A DNA stretch of 9,966 nucleotides from Aminicenans sp964648465 (GCA_964648465.1 CAZYMU010000057.1:1-9966); one strand, 5' to 3'; shown: positions 1 through 7,255, counted from the first letter of the stretch. A program made the numbers and translations. The notes: generated by a model not told the origin, from the sequence alone.

Positions 1-71
1 TAATACGATGTCCCCTATCTCGTCAACCTAAAGTACGGATTACCGTGATGAACCAGCCCTTAATCCGGTAA

Positions 72-97
72 TTTTGGGGCCAAAACAGCCCCCAAAA
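72..97. terminator. Possible weak hairpin downstream of the 4Fe-4S gene
   Basis: TTTTGGGG at 72-79 pairs with CCCCAAAA at 90-97 around a loop of about 10 nt. It lies about 50 bases past the stop of the leftward iron-sulfur gene. No real T-run follows on either strand, so factor-independent termination is doubtful. A second short inverted pair, ATTACCG (39-45) and CGGTAAT (66-72), overlaps the hairpin at its edge. Confidence 0.25.
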
Positions 98-147
98 GCA
101 GACCCTAAACCCATTTTCAGCTTAACTCCCCCCTTCTTCCCTTCCTG

Positions 148-834
148 CTAGCCAAAATTCTTCTTGAATCCTGCGCAGGCTTTTACGCATATTCCGCAGA
201 TATACTGGCTGACAATTCTATTTTTCCTGAATTCTTTCAGCTTTTCAAAACACGCCATGTGATCAAAATCCTCGCGCTTCTCCTTTATAGCCTGAGCCGG
301 GCAAACCGATATACATTCCCTGCAATCTCCACAGCCAAACTCCACGGGCTCATCCGGTTTAAGAGGCATATCTGTCAGCACAGTGACAATCCTGAACCTC
401 GCACCAAACTCCTGATTTACAAGGAGGTTGTTACGTCCTATCCATCCCAGTCCGGCTAAATTCCCTACTTTCTTGTGCGACACATGGCTGTACTGTTTCT
501 CCCAGTCGATGATCTGTGAAGCAGGAATTGGAAGTGCTCTGAATCCCAGCTCCTGGATGAGTGAAGCGACCAGCAAGGCCTTCCTGTCAAGAAAAAAATT
601 AAGCTGCCGGTAGTGGTGGAAATAAAGCAGTGTAGGCTTGTCCTCGATATCCTCTATTATTGTATCCAGAAGCCTTTTCCCAAGAGATATTCCCCTATCA
701 AGCCCGGAAAGCGATTCTCTTTTAATGTTAAATTCGTCTTTTATCCCAGTGATGTCTGCCACACCAAAAAGAGAAAATCCGCGATCCAGGGCAAACCTTT
801 TGATGCCGGCATAGCTTTTCTCTTCCTTTGTCAT
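148..834 (-). CDS. Short QueG-like (COG1600-type) double [4Fe-4S] cluster protein
   Basis: The 228-aa product carries two cysteine sets. The first is CxxCxxCxxxCP at residues 168-178, a classic [4Fe-4S] ferredoxin motif. The second is Cys195 plus CxxCxxxC at 213-220. Upstream, the stretch AGLGWIGRNNLLVN (about 127-140) and the following ARFRIVTVLTDMPL closely match the region before the clusters in epoxyqueuosine reductase QueG. QueG is about 350-380 aa, has a cobalamin-binding N-domain and often HEAT-like C-terminal repeats; this protein is much shorter, so it is probably a QueG-like redox protein rather than the queuosine enzyme. It has no signal peptide or membrane segment and should be cytoplasmic. 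The ATG at 834 is the first possible start, because an in-frame stop lies three codons upstream. GAGGT at 848-852 is a rather distant ribosome site. It is divergent from ndk. The family is clear; the substrate is unknown. Confidence 0.85.
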   Translation of the reverse strand: MTKEEKSYAGIKRFALDRGFSLFGVADITGIKDEFNIKRESLSGLDRGISLGKRLLDTIIEDIEDKPTLLYFHHYRQLNFFLDRKALLVASLIQELGFRALPIPASQIIDWEKQYSHVSHKKVGNLAGLGWIGRNNLLVNQEFGARFRIVTVLTDMPLKPDEPVEFGCGDCRECISVCPAQAIKEKREDFDHMACFEKLKEFRKNRIVSQYICGICVKACAGFKKNFG

Positions 835-907
835 GGCATTTCATTTTACCTCAAAAAAACCTCAGAGGCTACTTTTTTGCATACATCTTAAGTAAATTTT
901 AAAGGAA

Positions 908-936
908 TTGAATTTTTCATTCTTCTATTATATTAT
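908..936 (+). promoter_or_regulatory. Sigma-70-like promoter for ndk and the symporter
   Basis: A -35-like TTGAAT (908-913) and a -10-like TATTAT (931-936) are separated by exactly 17 bases. Transcription should begin near 943, leaving a leader of about 65 nt before ndk. A second AAGGAG-like stretch at 954-959 in this leader has no start codon at a usable distance. Confidence 0.5.
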
Positions 937-1009
937 CCCTTTATTCATACAGAAAGGAGAAAAAACCGACCTGTCAATCAGCTAATAAATACAAACACAA
1001 GGAGCTATC

Positions 1010-1420
1010 ATGAGTGAAAAAACTTTGGCCATCATTAAACCTGATGCAATAAAAAAGAAAGCCGCAGGCAAAATCATCCAGAGAATCCAGGAAGAAGGAT
1101 TTGAGATTTCAGGATTAAAAATGCTTCATTTGAGCAAGGAAGAAGCGAAAGAGTTTTATGCTGTCCACAAAGAGAAACCATTCTACGAAAGTCTGACGGA
1201 TTTCATGTCCTCGGATAAAATCATTGTAATGATACTGGAGAAAGAAAATGCCATTGCCGGCTGGCGAGAAGTCATGGGTGTCACAGATCCTGCTTTGGCA
1301 GCACCCGGAACCATACGTCATCAGTTTGGATTTTCAATTGAGCGCAATGCGGTCCATGGTTCCGACGGCCTGGCTACTGCTGAATGGGAAATTAATTATT
1401 TTTATAAAAATAATAGTTAA
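1010..1420 (+). CDS. ndk: Nucleoside diphosphate kinase
   Basis: At 136 aa, this is the normal length for bacterial NDK. The enzyme moves the gamma-phosphate of ATP onto other (d)NDPs through a phosphohistidine and balances nucleotide pools in the cytosol. The N-terminus has the family pattern TLAIIKPDA with Lys10. The active-site motif NAVHGSD places the phosphorylated His at residue 116, and the preceding TIRHQFG and ERN elements supply the expected nucleotide-binding arginines. The C-terminal WEINYFY also fits the family. AAGGAG at 999-1004 is well spaced from the ATG. A likely promoter lies at 908-936. The symporter gene begins 24 bases after the stop, so co-transcription is likely, although no functional link between the two is obvious. 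Confidence 0.96.
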   Translation: MSEKTLAIIKPDAIKKKAAGKIIQRIQEEGFEISGLKMLHLSKEEAKEFYAVHKEKPFYESLTDFMSSDKIIVMILEKENAIAGWREVMGVTDPALAAPGTIRHQFGFSIERNAVHGSDGLATAEWEINYFYKNNS

Positions 1421-1444
1421 AAATCCCTAAAAGGAAAAAACTCA

Positions 1445-2884
1445 ATGGTTACTATATTTATAGCATATCTTGCACTGACTCTGTCTCTCGGGCTCTGGCA
1501 GGCCCTGAGAACTAAATCCCAATCTGACTTTGTCCTGGGCAGTTCAAAACTTCCGGGCTGGATGTTAGCCCTGTCCGAAAGGGCAACCGGAGAATCGGCC
1601 TGGCTGCTCCTCGGGCTCACAGGCTTTATCTATGCCACCGGCATCTCCGGAATCTGGACCTGTTTAGGATGCCTTTTAGGAATAAGCACAGCCTGGATAG
1701 TACTGGCACGCAAATTCCGTTCCGAAACAAAAAAATATAACGCAATGACAATGCCCGAGTACTTCTCTACCAAGTTTCCCGAAAAAGCAAACACAATCAG
1801 AGTACTTTCAACCCTGATTATAGTCTTTTTCTTCATATTTTATGTTGGCGCCCAGTTCGCAGGAGCAGGCAAAACGATTTTCAAGACATTCGGTCTGGAC
1901 CCATTCTGGGGGCAGATCATTGCAGCAGCTGTCATCCTTGCATATGCAACAATAGGCGGATTTATCAGTGTCGTGGCGGTCGATACTTTCCAGTCAATCC
2001 TAATGATCACAACACTCGTAGTAGCCCCTATCATCATCCTAGTCCATATTTTTTCCGGACAAGCCAACATACCAAATGCCCTTGCTTCTGCAGGCAGCGG
2101 TATAGGATCACTGACCGGAGGACTTGGCGGATTTGGCGCCGGACTGCTTATATTTAATAACCTTGCCTGGTTTTTCGGCTACCTTGGAGGACAACCACAG
2201 CTTAACGCCCGCTTTATGGCAATGCGAACTGACCGCGACGTAAAAATCGGGCGTAATATCGCGTTAGCATGGACTTTCCTTGCCTACATCGGGGTCATTA
2301 TCATAGGACTTGGTTCGATCGTTTTATTCGGCCCCAACGCTGTATCTGACAATGAAATGATCCTCCCTCATATGCTGACCCAGCTCTTCCCATGGTGGCT
2401 GGCTGCAATTCTCCTGGCAGGAGCTGTAGCGGCAATGATATCCACTGCCCAAAGCATGCTGCTGGTAGCGGCTTCCTCAATAAGCCAGGATGTATACAGC
2501 GGCATCATCAAGAAGGGAAAAGTCTCAGACAGGACTCTGCTAGGCATCTCACGCATCGCTACTCTGCTGATCGGAATACTCGGACTGATACTTGCGCTAA
2601 CGACTTCTAACTTGATCTATTATATAGTCAGCTACGCATGGGCTGGTATAGGGTGCTCGTTTGCACCTGCAGTCCTTCTGTCCTTTTATTGGAAGCGTTT
2701 TGGCTCGGCAGGAGTCGTCACAGCTCTCCTTACCGGTCTCATCACAACAGTTATATGGATTTTTACAGGCCTCGATCACACAATTACTGCACGCGCCGTA
2801 ACTTTCATTGCCGCCATGTCACTAGCGATAATTGTTACTTTTCTTACAAAAGAAAAGACAAAGATTAAGGTACAAGAAACCTGA
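1445..2884 (+). CDS. Sodium:solute symporter, PutP-like (SSS family)
   Basis: A 479-aa, very hydrophobic inner-membrane protein with about 12-13 predicted helices. It aligns by eye, almost without gaps, to the first half of E. coli PutP: SESAW-type helix 2 (44-53), GISGIW, MTMPEYF, IGGFISVVAVDTFQ and, later, GGQPQLNARFMA and the helix 8 segment ISTAQS. The conserved Ser-Thr pair of helix 8 (Ser333, Thr334) corresponds to the Na+ ligands Ser340/Thr341 of PutP. The position matching the essential Asp55 of PutP is Gly49, followed by Glu50, so ion coupling or substrate may differ from a true proline carrier. AAAAGGAA at 1429-1436 is the ribosome site. The gene lies 24 bp behind ndk. The family is certain; the substrate (proline, another amino acid or another solute) is not. 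Confidence 0.93.
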   Translation: MVTIFIAYLALTLSLGLWQALRTKSQSDFVLGSSKLPGWMLALSERATGESAWLLLGLTGFIYATGISGIWTCLGCLLGISTAWIVLARKFRSETKKYNAMTMPEYFSTKFPEKANTIRVLSTLIIVFFFIFYVGAQFAGAGKTIFKTFGLDPFWGQIIAAAVILAYATIGGFISVVAVDTFQSILMITTLVVAPIIILVHIFSGQANIPNALASAGSGIGSLTGGLGGFGAGLLIFNNLAWFFGYLGGQPQLNARFMAMRTDRDVKIGRNIALAWTFLAYIGVIIIGLGSIVLFGPNAVSDNEMILPHMLTQLFPWWLAAILLAGAVAAMISTAQSMLLVAASSISQDVYSGIIKKGKVSDRTLLGISRIATLLIGILGLILALTTSNLIYYIVSYAWAGIGCSFAPAVLLSFYWKRFGSAGVVTALLTGLITTVIWIFTGLDHTITARAVTFIAAMSLAIIVTFLTKEKTKIKVQET

Positions 2885-2946
2885 ATTATTCATAAAAATT
2901 GCTGATAGAATTAATATAACATCAACTAGCAGATGGATTTGAGGGG

Positions 2947-3318
2947 ATGGAAGAAGCGACATTGAAAGATTTAGCCTTTCTGATTCGATCTTCGAGGGAA
3001 CCCGACAAAGTCGGGCCTGATGGATGTGTGAGCACTGTAGAATCCTTGGGGCGGTATTAATGGTGGCTCGGGGACATTGTGACGTTGCTTAAGATAAACA
3101 TGCGGAGTTCCAGCAGAGCCGAGAAGATCGGGGAGGAAATGGCGTTAAAAATCTTAGTGGAGCGCAAACATGCCCTCAAATTCATCTATTATCAGCAATT
3201 TTTACCTTACAGGCGAGCCGATCTTACTGCATCTGCTTCGTTACAGCGCATTCGTGGTGAAGGACCACAACTTCATGCACTGTGCCTTGCATCTGCAGCA
3301 AGCTTGACTCGTGAATAA
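2947..3318 (+). pseudogene. Broken reading frame or structured-RNA island, unknown
   Basis: One frame runs from ATG 2947 to TAA 3316-3318, interrupted only by a TAA at 3058-3060. Without that stop it would encode about 123 aa. The first piece begins MEEATLKDLAF and contains REPDKVGPDG; the second contains WWLGD right after the stop and ends SAASLTRE. I recognise no domain. CCCGAC-aaa-GTCGGG (3001-3015) is a perfect hairpin, and GGCTC (3065-3069) can pair with GAGCC (3116-3120). The last 100 bases form a long imperfect palindrome. The composition differs from the AT-rich flanks, which suggests an acquired element. It may be a decayed gene, a dispersed repeat, or a structured RNA whose open frame is accidental. 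Confidence 0.35.
3214..3311. repeat. Long imperfect palindrome
   Basis: The arms CGAGCC...(3214) and ...GACTCG (3311) start a folded structure that continues through TGC-rich segments at 3228-3237 and 3288-3297 and ACAGCGC/GCACTGT, and closes in the perfect hairpin GTGGT-gaagg-ACCAC (3254-3268). Pairing is interrupted by several mismatches and bulges. It forms the right end of the GC-richer island. Confidence 0.5.
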
Positions 3319-3417
3319 CCCACTTTAACAAGCAAAATCACTAAAAAATCAAAAAAAAACAAAAAATCTTTCAATTTTTTTATTTCCGTAACGACACTAT
3401 ATATGAGGGAAGGCCAT

Positions 3418-3444
3418 AAACGCACTACAATATAGTGCGGTTTT
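3418..3444 (+). terminator. Hairpin with short T-run
   Basis: CGCACTA (3421-3427) and TAGTGCG (3433-3439) form a perfect 7-bp stem with a 5-nt loop. The stem can extend through flanking AAA/TTTT with one bulged G. GTTTT follows at 3440-3444. It would end rightward transcription coming from the symporter or the island before the small secreted gene. Confidence 0.5.
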
Positions 3445-3451
3445 AATAGGT

Positions 3452-3476
3452 TAACTTGTTTCTTATTAACAAGTTA
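3452..3476. promoter_or_regulatory. 9-bp inverted repeat upstream of small secreted gene
   Basis: TAACTTGTT (3452-3460) and AACAAGTTA (3468-3476) are exact inverted copies separated by 7 bases. The repeat lies 13 bases before a TTGACA sequence at 3490, a usual place for an operator or activator site. It could also form an RNA hairpin if transcribed. Confidence 0.4.
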
Positions 3477-3489
3477 GAGAAAAAAGTAC

Positions 3490-3518
3490 TTGACAAGCTG
3501 TTTTTAACGGCTTAGTCT
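3490..3518 (+). promoter_or_regulatory. Possible promoter of the small secreted gene
   Basis: TTGACA at 3490-3495 is a perfect -35 consensus. At 17 bases spacing the -10 candidate is only TAGTCT (3513-3518), a weak match. A weak -10 behind a consensus -35, next to an inverted repeat, would fit an activator-dependent promoter. The resulting leader would be about 105 nt. Confidence 0.35.
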
Positions 3519-3609
3519 AGGTATGCTGCCTTGGATGAATATGACTAGAATAGTATTTGTTAAGAATCTATGTTAGCCCGCCTATTCTATCAATATCACT
3601 AAGGCATGC

Positions 3610-3629
3610 GTAACCTAAAAGGAGGTTAC
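3610..3629 (+). promoter_or_regulatory. Hairpin that includes the Shine-Dalgarno site
   Basis: GTAACCT (3610-3616) and AGGTTAC (3623-3629) make a perfect 7-bp stem with the 6-nt loop AAAAGG. The Shine-Dalgarno AAGGAGG (3619-3625) of the gene starting at 3631 lies half in the loop and half in the 3' strand of the stem. Folding would partly mask it. This may be a translational control element, or a chance result of a strong SD next to a complementary segment. Confidence 0.45.
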
Positions 3630-3630
3630 T

Positions 3631-3906
3631 ATGTCAAGAAAGACTTTATTCAAAGCTACAGCGATTGTGGTATGTTTTGCCATCCTCGCGCTCTCCATGC
3701 CAGGCACAGCTCAGGCCGGACCCAACTTCAAACGCATAATCCGCACGCCGATTTCGTTTTTAAGTTCTCTGTTCTCTTTCATTCCCGTACTCAGCCCACA
3801 CCAGGACAGCACACCGCCCGAGCAGGCAGATGACAGCAGCAATATCAACAAGAATGTCAAAGTTACGGGTGAATTAGACTGTACAAGAATTAGCGAAAGA
3901 GACTAA
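3631..3906 (+). CDS. Small exported protein of unknown function
   Basis: The product has 91 residues. It starts with a good signal peptide: basic SRK at 2-4, a hydrophobic core at about 9-22, and AQA at 27-29 as a likely signal peptidase I site. The mature part would be about 62 aa. It opens with basic GPNFKR, then the hydrophobic or amphipathic stretch PISFLSSLFSFIPVL (40-54), then an acidic, Pro/Ser-rich region (55-70) and a polar tail with one cysteine (Cys84). I recognise no family. AAGGAGG lies 5 bases before the ATG, and the start is further supported by the signal peptide. It lies 261 bp upstream of the TPR-CHAT gene in the same direction. Both products are exported, so it may be a partner, a substrate or a membrane-active peptide. 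That role is inferred from position only. Confidence 0.7.
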   Translation: MSRKTLFKATAIVVCFAILALSMPGTAQAGPNFKRIIRTPISFLSSLFSFIPVLSPHQDSTPPEQADDSSNINKNVKVTGELDCTRISERD

Positions 3907-4027
3907 ATTCAGAAAAAAAGAAATATAAAAGCATAAGCTCAATCAAAACTTAATTCTATTTATATATTTCCTTTAGAGAGATTAATATTATATTATTATT
4001 TTATATAAAAGGAATTATTATACTTTT

Positions 4028-4045
4028 CTCACCTTTAAAGGTGAG
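4028..4045. promoter_or_regulatory. Perfect 18-bp palindrome, possible operator
   Basis: CTCACCTTT followed directly by AAAGGTGAG is a perfect two-fold palindrome with no spacer. After one mismatched pair it continues with TTT/AAA on the outside (4024-4049). No T-run follows on either strand and a hairpin would have no loop, so a dimeric DNA-binding protein site is more likely than a terminator. It lies about 120 bases before the CHAT start and about 80 bases before its possible -10. Confidence 0.45.
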
Positions 4046-4102
4046 GAAATTCACTAGAAATCACCCCTAAAATTCATCCTTAAAGACTATTGAATATGCC
4101 TC

Positions 4103-4131
4103 CTGGATTTGCAAAAATCTATCTATATAAT
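4103..4131 (+). promoter_or_regulatory. Possible promoter of the CHAT gene
   Basis: TATAAT at 4126-4131 is a perfect -10 sequence. The -35 position at 17 bases (4103-4108, CTGGAT) is poor. Transcription would begin near 4138, about 30 nt before the GTG. The weak -35 and the nearby palindrome would fit regulated expression. Confidence 0.35.
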
Positions 4132-4167
4132 ACTAAAAAGAAAAATCTGTAGGACCTGGATTTTAAA

Positions 4168-7122
4168 GTGAGACAATTTATTATTTGCTTTTTAACCTTA
4201 ATTACAGTAGCCCTGCTCTTCCCTAAAACTCATAGCTCCGCATTTATTAAAGAAATTGAGTGCCAGTACTTCCAATTTTCTAACCAGGCAGAACAATACC
4301 GGTTGGCCGGCGAATTTGAAAAATCCATAGACCTTTTTGAAAAATCCTTTCAGACAGCGGAAATAATCCATGACACTGAAAAAGAATGTTTATCTTTGAT
4401 TAAGCTTGGACTTTTGTACTGGAACACAGGTAATCTCAATAAGTCAACAGAAAAATATTCATCAGCCATCGCCATTGCGGAAAAGTTTAATTTAAATAAA
4501 CAGCAGGAAGAAATCAAGAATGCATTAGAAATATTCAATTTGTATTCGGAAGGAAAAAATTTCCGCTCCTCCAGGAAATACCAAGAATCTATCGAAAGCT
4601 TTCGAAATGCCATAGAACTTGCCAGAAAAACCGGAAGCAGGGAACACGAGCTTAAATGCCTCCGGCATCTGAGTATAACTTATCTCAGGATAAATAATTT
4701 GCAAGAATTCCGTCTGCTGAATGAAAAAGCATTGCAGATTGCGAAAAGCATGAATCATAAGACAGCAGAAGGAAGATGTTTAAATAATTTAGGATCGTAT
4801 TATAAAAAATTCGGAAACTATTCAAAAGCCATCGGCTATTATGAAAAAGCCTTAGAAACTCAAGACGAAAAAAATCAAGACATGTCAGATTACTTGAATA
4901 ACATCGGGACGATTTATATATATATTGGCAACTATGATAAAGCGTTGGAATACTTCACTAAAGCATTGAATATAGATAAACAATTCGGAGATGAAAAAGC
5001 GGTCTCAATGGCTCTAACTAACATAGGAATTACTTTCAGACTGAAAAGCCTTCTTAATTCAGACAAAGAAGACGCTTACAGGGCCCTCGGTTATTATTTT
5101 GACTCCTTGAAGCTGGCAAAAAAAAATAAATATACAGAGATAGAGATAAAGGTTTTAAACAACATCGGATCCGTTAATTCCTTTCTCGGGAACAACTATG
5201 AATCCCTGAAATACTTTAATACTGCATACGAAAAGGCAGAACAGATTCAGGATATTGAAGCAATGGGAATGATCCTGAATAACATGGGAATCGTTCATTA
5301 CAACCAGGGAAATTACGAAGAATCCACCAAATATTACCAACGAGCTATTGAGCTTGCCATTGGAATCGAAGGGGGACAGATTCTCTGGGAGGCTTACCTG
5401 GAATTAGCCAATGCGTACAAAGAGCAAAACAAATACAAAGAGGCTCTGGAAAGCTATAAAAACTCCATTAAAATAATAGAAGACATGCGCTCACAGATCA
5501 AGCTTGAAGAACTCAAGGCAAGTTTTTTAGGCACAGATAAAAGGATACAATCATACAAGAACCTCATCGATCTTCTTGTTACTCTCTATCAATCAACTCC
5601 GGAAAAAGGCTATGACTCGGAAGCTTTCGATTACCTCGAGAGAGCAAAAGCAAGGGCATTCCTGGACAATCTGGAACTTTCAAAGATTGATATTTCCGGG
5701 TCAATCAGCTCTGAATTGAAAAACCGTGAAACAGAGCTCATGAAAGACATCTCAAATATATACACTAAACTTTTGGCTGCAGAACTTTCACCTGAAGAAA
5801 AAAACGCTTTCAACGAACGCCTGAAAGACAAAGAAAACGAACTCGAAAGTCTAAAAAGAGAGATACGCACTAAGAGTCCTGCTTATGCAGATCTTAAATA
5901 TCCCGGGATCACTACTCTTGAAGAAGCTCAGAAAAACCTTCTTGATGGAAATACGGCATTTCTGGCCTACTCTATCGGTGAAAAAAAATCCTATGCTTTT
6001 GCAATTACCAAGAAAGGACTCAAAATTTTCCCTATACCTTCAAGGGAAGATATCTACAGCCTTGTAAAAGACTACAGAGAAATCATTCAGGATAAAGAAA
6101 ATCTCAATTTTAAAGCTGGTTATTCACTTTACTGCAGTCTTGTTCTTCCCGGCCTGGATAAGAAAATAAAAAATATCATTTTCATCCCTGACGACTTCCT
6201 CCATGCCCTTCCATTTGAAGCACTTGTGACCGACGAAACAAAAAACCGCTGGTTGATCGAGGATTACAAAATTGCCTATGCTCCCTCGGTTTCTTCTTTG
6301 TGGGAGATCATTAAACGAAAGAGATCGAATGGCAAAAAGCGGGCAATGGACCTTCTAGCAGTTGGAGACCCGGACTACGGCCCTTCAGAAACTAACAGCA
6401 GCGGAAATGACATCTTCCAGAATTTTTATTCATCCAATGCTTTTAATTTCTACAGATTAAAATACAGCGGAATAGAAATCGAAAGAATAAGCTCTCTTTT
6501 TAAAAATTCAAAAAGGGCTGTTTATCAAAGAGGCCTGGCCTCTGAGGAAGAAGTGATTAACCACAATCTGGAGAATTACAAAATTATCCACTTTGCTGCT
6601 CACAGCATTATCGACGATAAAACGCCGTCGCGTTCTTCTATCGTTCTTAAACTGGATGATGACCCTGAACAAGATGGTTTTCTCCAGATGAGGGAAATCT
6701 TTAATCTAAAACTCAACTCTGACCTTGTCACTCTTTCTGCCTGCCAGACCGGCTGGGGACAGCTTATCAGAGGGGAAGGCATCGAAGGCCTGAATAGGTC
6801 CTTCTTTTATGCCGGCTCCTCATCTATTCTGATGAGTCTCTGGGCAGTGAATGACCAGGCAACATACCAACTGATGGAAAGATTCTACATACATCTCCGG
6901 TCTTCCCAATCAATCATGAATGCGTTAAGGAAAGCAAAGCTTGAGATGATAACCTCAGACACTTTGTCTCACCCCTATTATTGGGCAGGTTTCATCATCT
7001 CAGGAAAAGCCGATCAAGTTATCTTCCCTAAGCCCATAAAGATATGGATACTCTACGCAGCTTCATTGCTTCTAGTAGGAAGTTTTATCACCGCTGTTAT
7101 AAAAAGAAAAAGATCTAATTAA
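4168..7122 (+). CDS. Exported TPR-CHAT protease-like protein with C-terminal membrane anchor
   Basis: The 984-aa product has four parts. Residues 1-25 are a signal sequence (RQ, then hydrophobic FIICFLTLITVALLF). About 40-450 are roughly ten TPR units with typical LNNIG...GNY.KAL.YY.KAL patterns. About 500-570 are charged and coiled-coil-like. About 590-930 are a CHAT domain, a caspase-like cysteine peptidase fold. The catalytic pair is intact: His812 in HFAAHS and Cys859 in LSACQTG, followed by the usual GEGIEGLNRSFFYAG and SLWAVND. Residues 959-978 form a membrane helix followed by KRKR, so the body should face the periplasm or cell surface, tethered to the inner membrane. The GTG start is chosen because the signal sequence begins there; its ribosome site is weak (AGGA at 4151-4154, 13 nt away). 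The likely neighbour in function is the exported protein at 3631. Peptidase activity is inferred from family and residues; the substrate is unknown. Confidence 0.93.
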   Translation: MRQFIICFLTLITVALLFPKTHSSAFIKEIECQYFQFSNQAEQYRLAGEFEKSIDLFEKSFQTAEIIHDTEKECLSLIKLGLLYWNTGNLNKSTEKYSSAIAIAEKFNLNKQQEEIKNALEIFNLYSEGKNFRSSRKYQESIESFRNAIELARKTGSREHELKCLRHLSITYLRINNLQEFRLLNEKALQIAKSMNHKTAEGRCLNNLGSYYKKFGNYSKAIGYYEKALETQDEKNQDMSDYLNNIGTIYIYIGNYDKALEYFTKALNIDKQFGDEKAVSMALTNIGITFRLKSLLNSDKEDAYRALGYYFDSLKLAKKNKYTEIEIKVLNNIGSVNSFLGNNYESLKYFNTAYEKAEQIQDIEAMGMILNNMGIVHYNQGNYEESTKYYQRAIELAIGIEGGQILWEAYLELANAYKEQNKYKEALESYKNSIKIIEDMRSQIKLEELKASFLGTDKRIQSYKNLIDLLVTLYQSTPEKGYDSEAFDYLERAKARAFLDNLELSKIDISGSISSELKNRETELMKDISNIYTKLLAAELSPEEKNAFNERLKDKENELESLKREIRTKSPAYADLKYPGITTLEEAQKNLLDGNTAFLAYSIGEKKSYAFAITKKGLKIFPIPSREDIYSLVKDYREIIQDKENLNFKAGYSLYCSLVLPGLDKKIKNIIFIPDDFLHALPFEALVTDETKNRWLIEDYKIAYAPSVSSLWEIIKRKRSNGKKRAMDLLAVGDPDYGPSETNSSGNDIFQNFYSSNAFNFYRLKYSGIEIERISSLFKNSKRAVYQRGLASEEEVINHNLENYKIIHFAAHSIIDDKTPSRSSIVLKLDDDPEQDGFLQMREIFNLKLNSDLVTLSACQTGWGQLIRGEGIEGLNRSFFYAGSSSILMSLWAVNDQATYQLMERFYIHLRSSQSIMNALRKAKLEMITSDTLSHPYYWAGFIISGKADQVIFPKPIKIWILYAASLLLVGSFITAVIKRKRSN

Positions 7123-7255
7123 TAAATAATTTTTTTCAATCTTTCAAGCCTGATATACTAATCTAAATAATTTTCAACATTTTTTATCATGCATTAGACC
7201 TAGGGAAATTATTCTAACATTAAAAGAGCCATTGTCTCTTAATCAGAAGGTTTAA

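Larger units (their letters stand above)
2885..3630 (+). other. Long gene-free interval with a GC-richer island
   Basis: No intact gene is visible over about 745 bases. The first 60 bases after the symporter are AT-rich with no clear terminator. The segment 2947-3318 is visibly richer in G and C and is described separately. From 3319 the sequence turns very A/T-rich (an A-tract near 3340-3368), then carries two hairpins and a possible promoter that lead into the small secreted gene at 3631. Confidence 0.7.
3907..4167 (+). other. AT-rich gap before the CHAT gene
   Basis: These 261 bases hold no gene. They are very AT-rich around 3955-4022, contain the palindrome at 4028-4045 and a possible -10 element at 4126-4131. 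No terminator is visible after the small secreted gene, so read-through into the CHAT gene is possible. Confidence 0.6.

Noticed and set aside
861..869. CCTCAGAGG palindrome with a T-run on the minus strand, as a terminator
   Set aside because: The stem is only 4 bp around a single base, which cannot form a hairpin loop.
3079..3318. An independent 79-codon gene starting at GTG 3079
   Set aside because: It has no ribosome site and is simply the part of the broken frame after the TAA at 3058; no domain is recognisable.
4168..7122. A type III-E CRISPR TPR-CHAT (Craspase) partner
   Set aside because: There is no CRISPR array or Cas gene in the window, and the protein has export and membrane-anchor signals.
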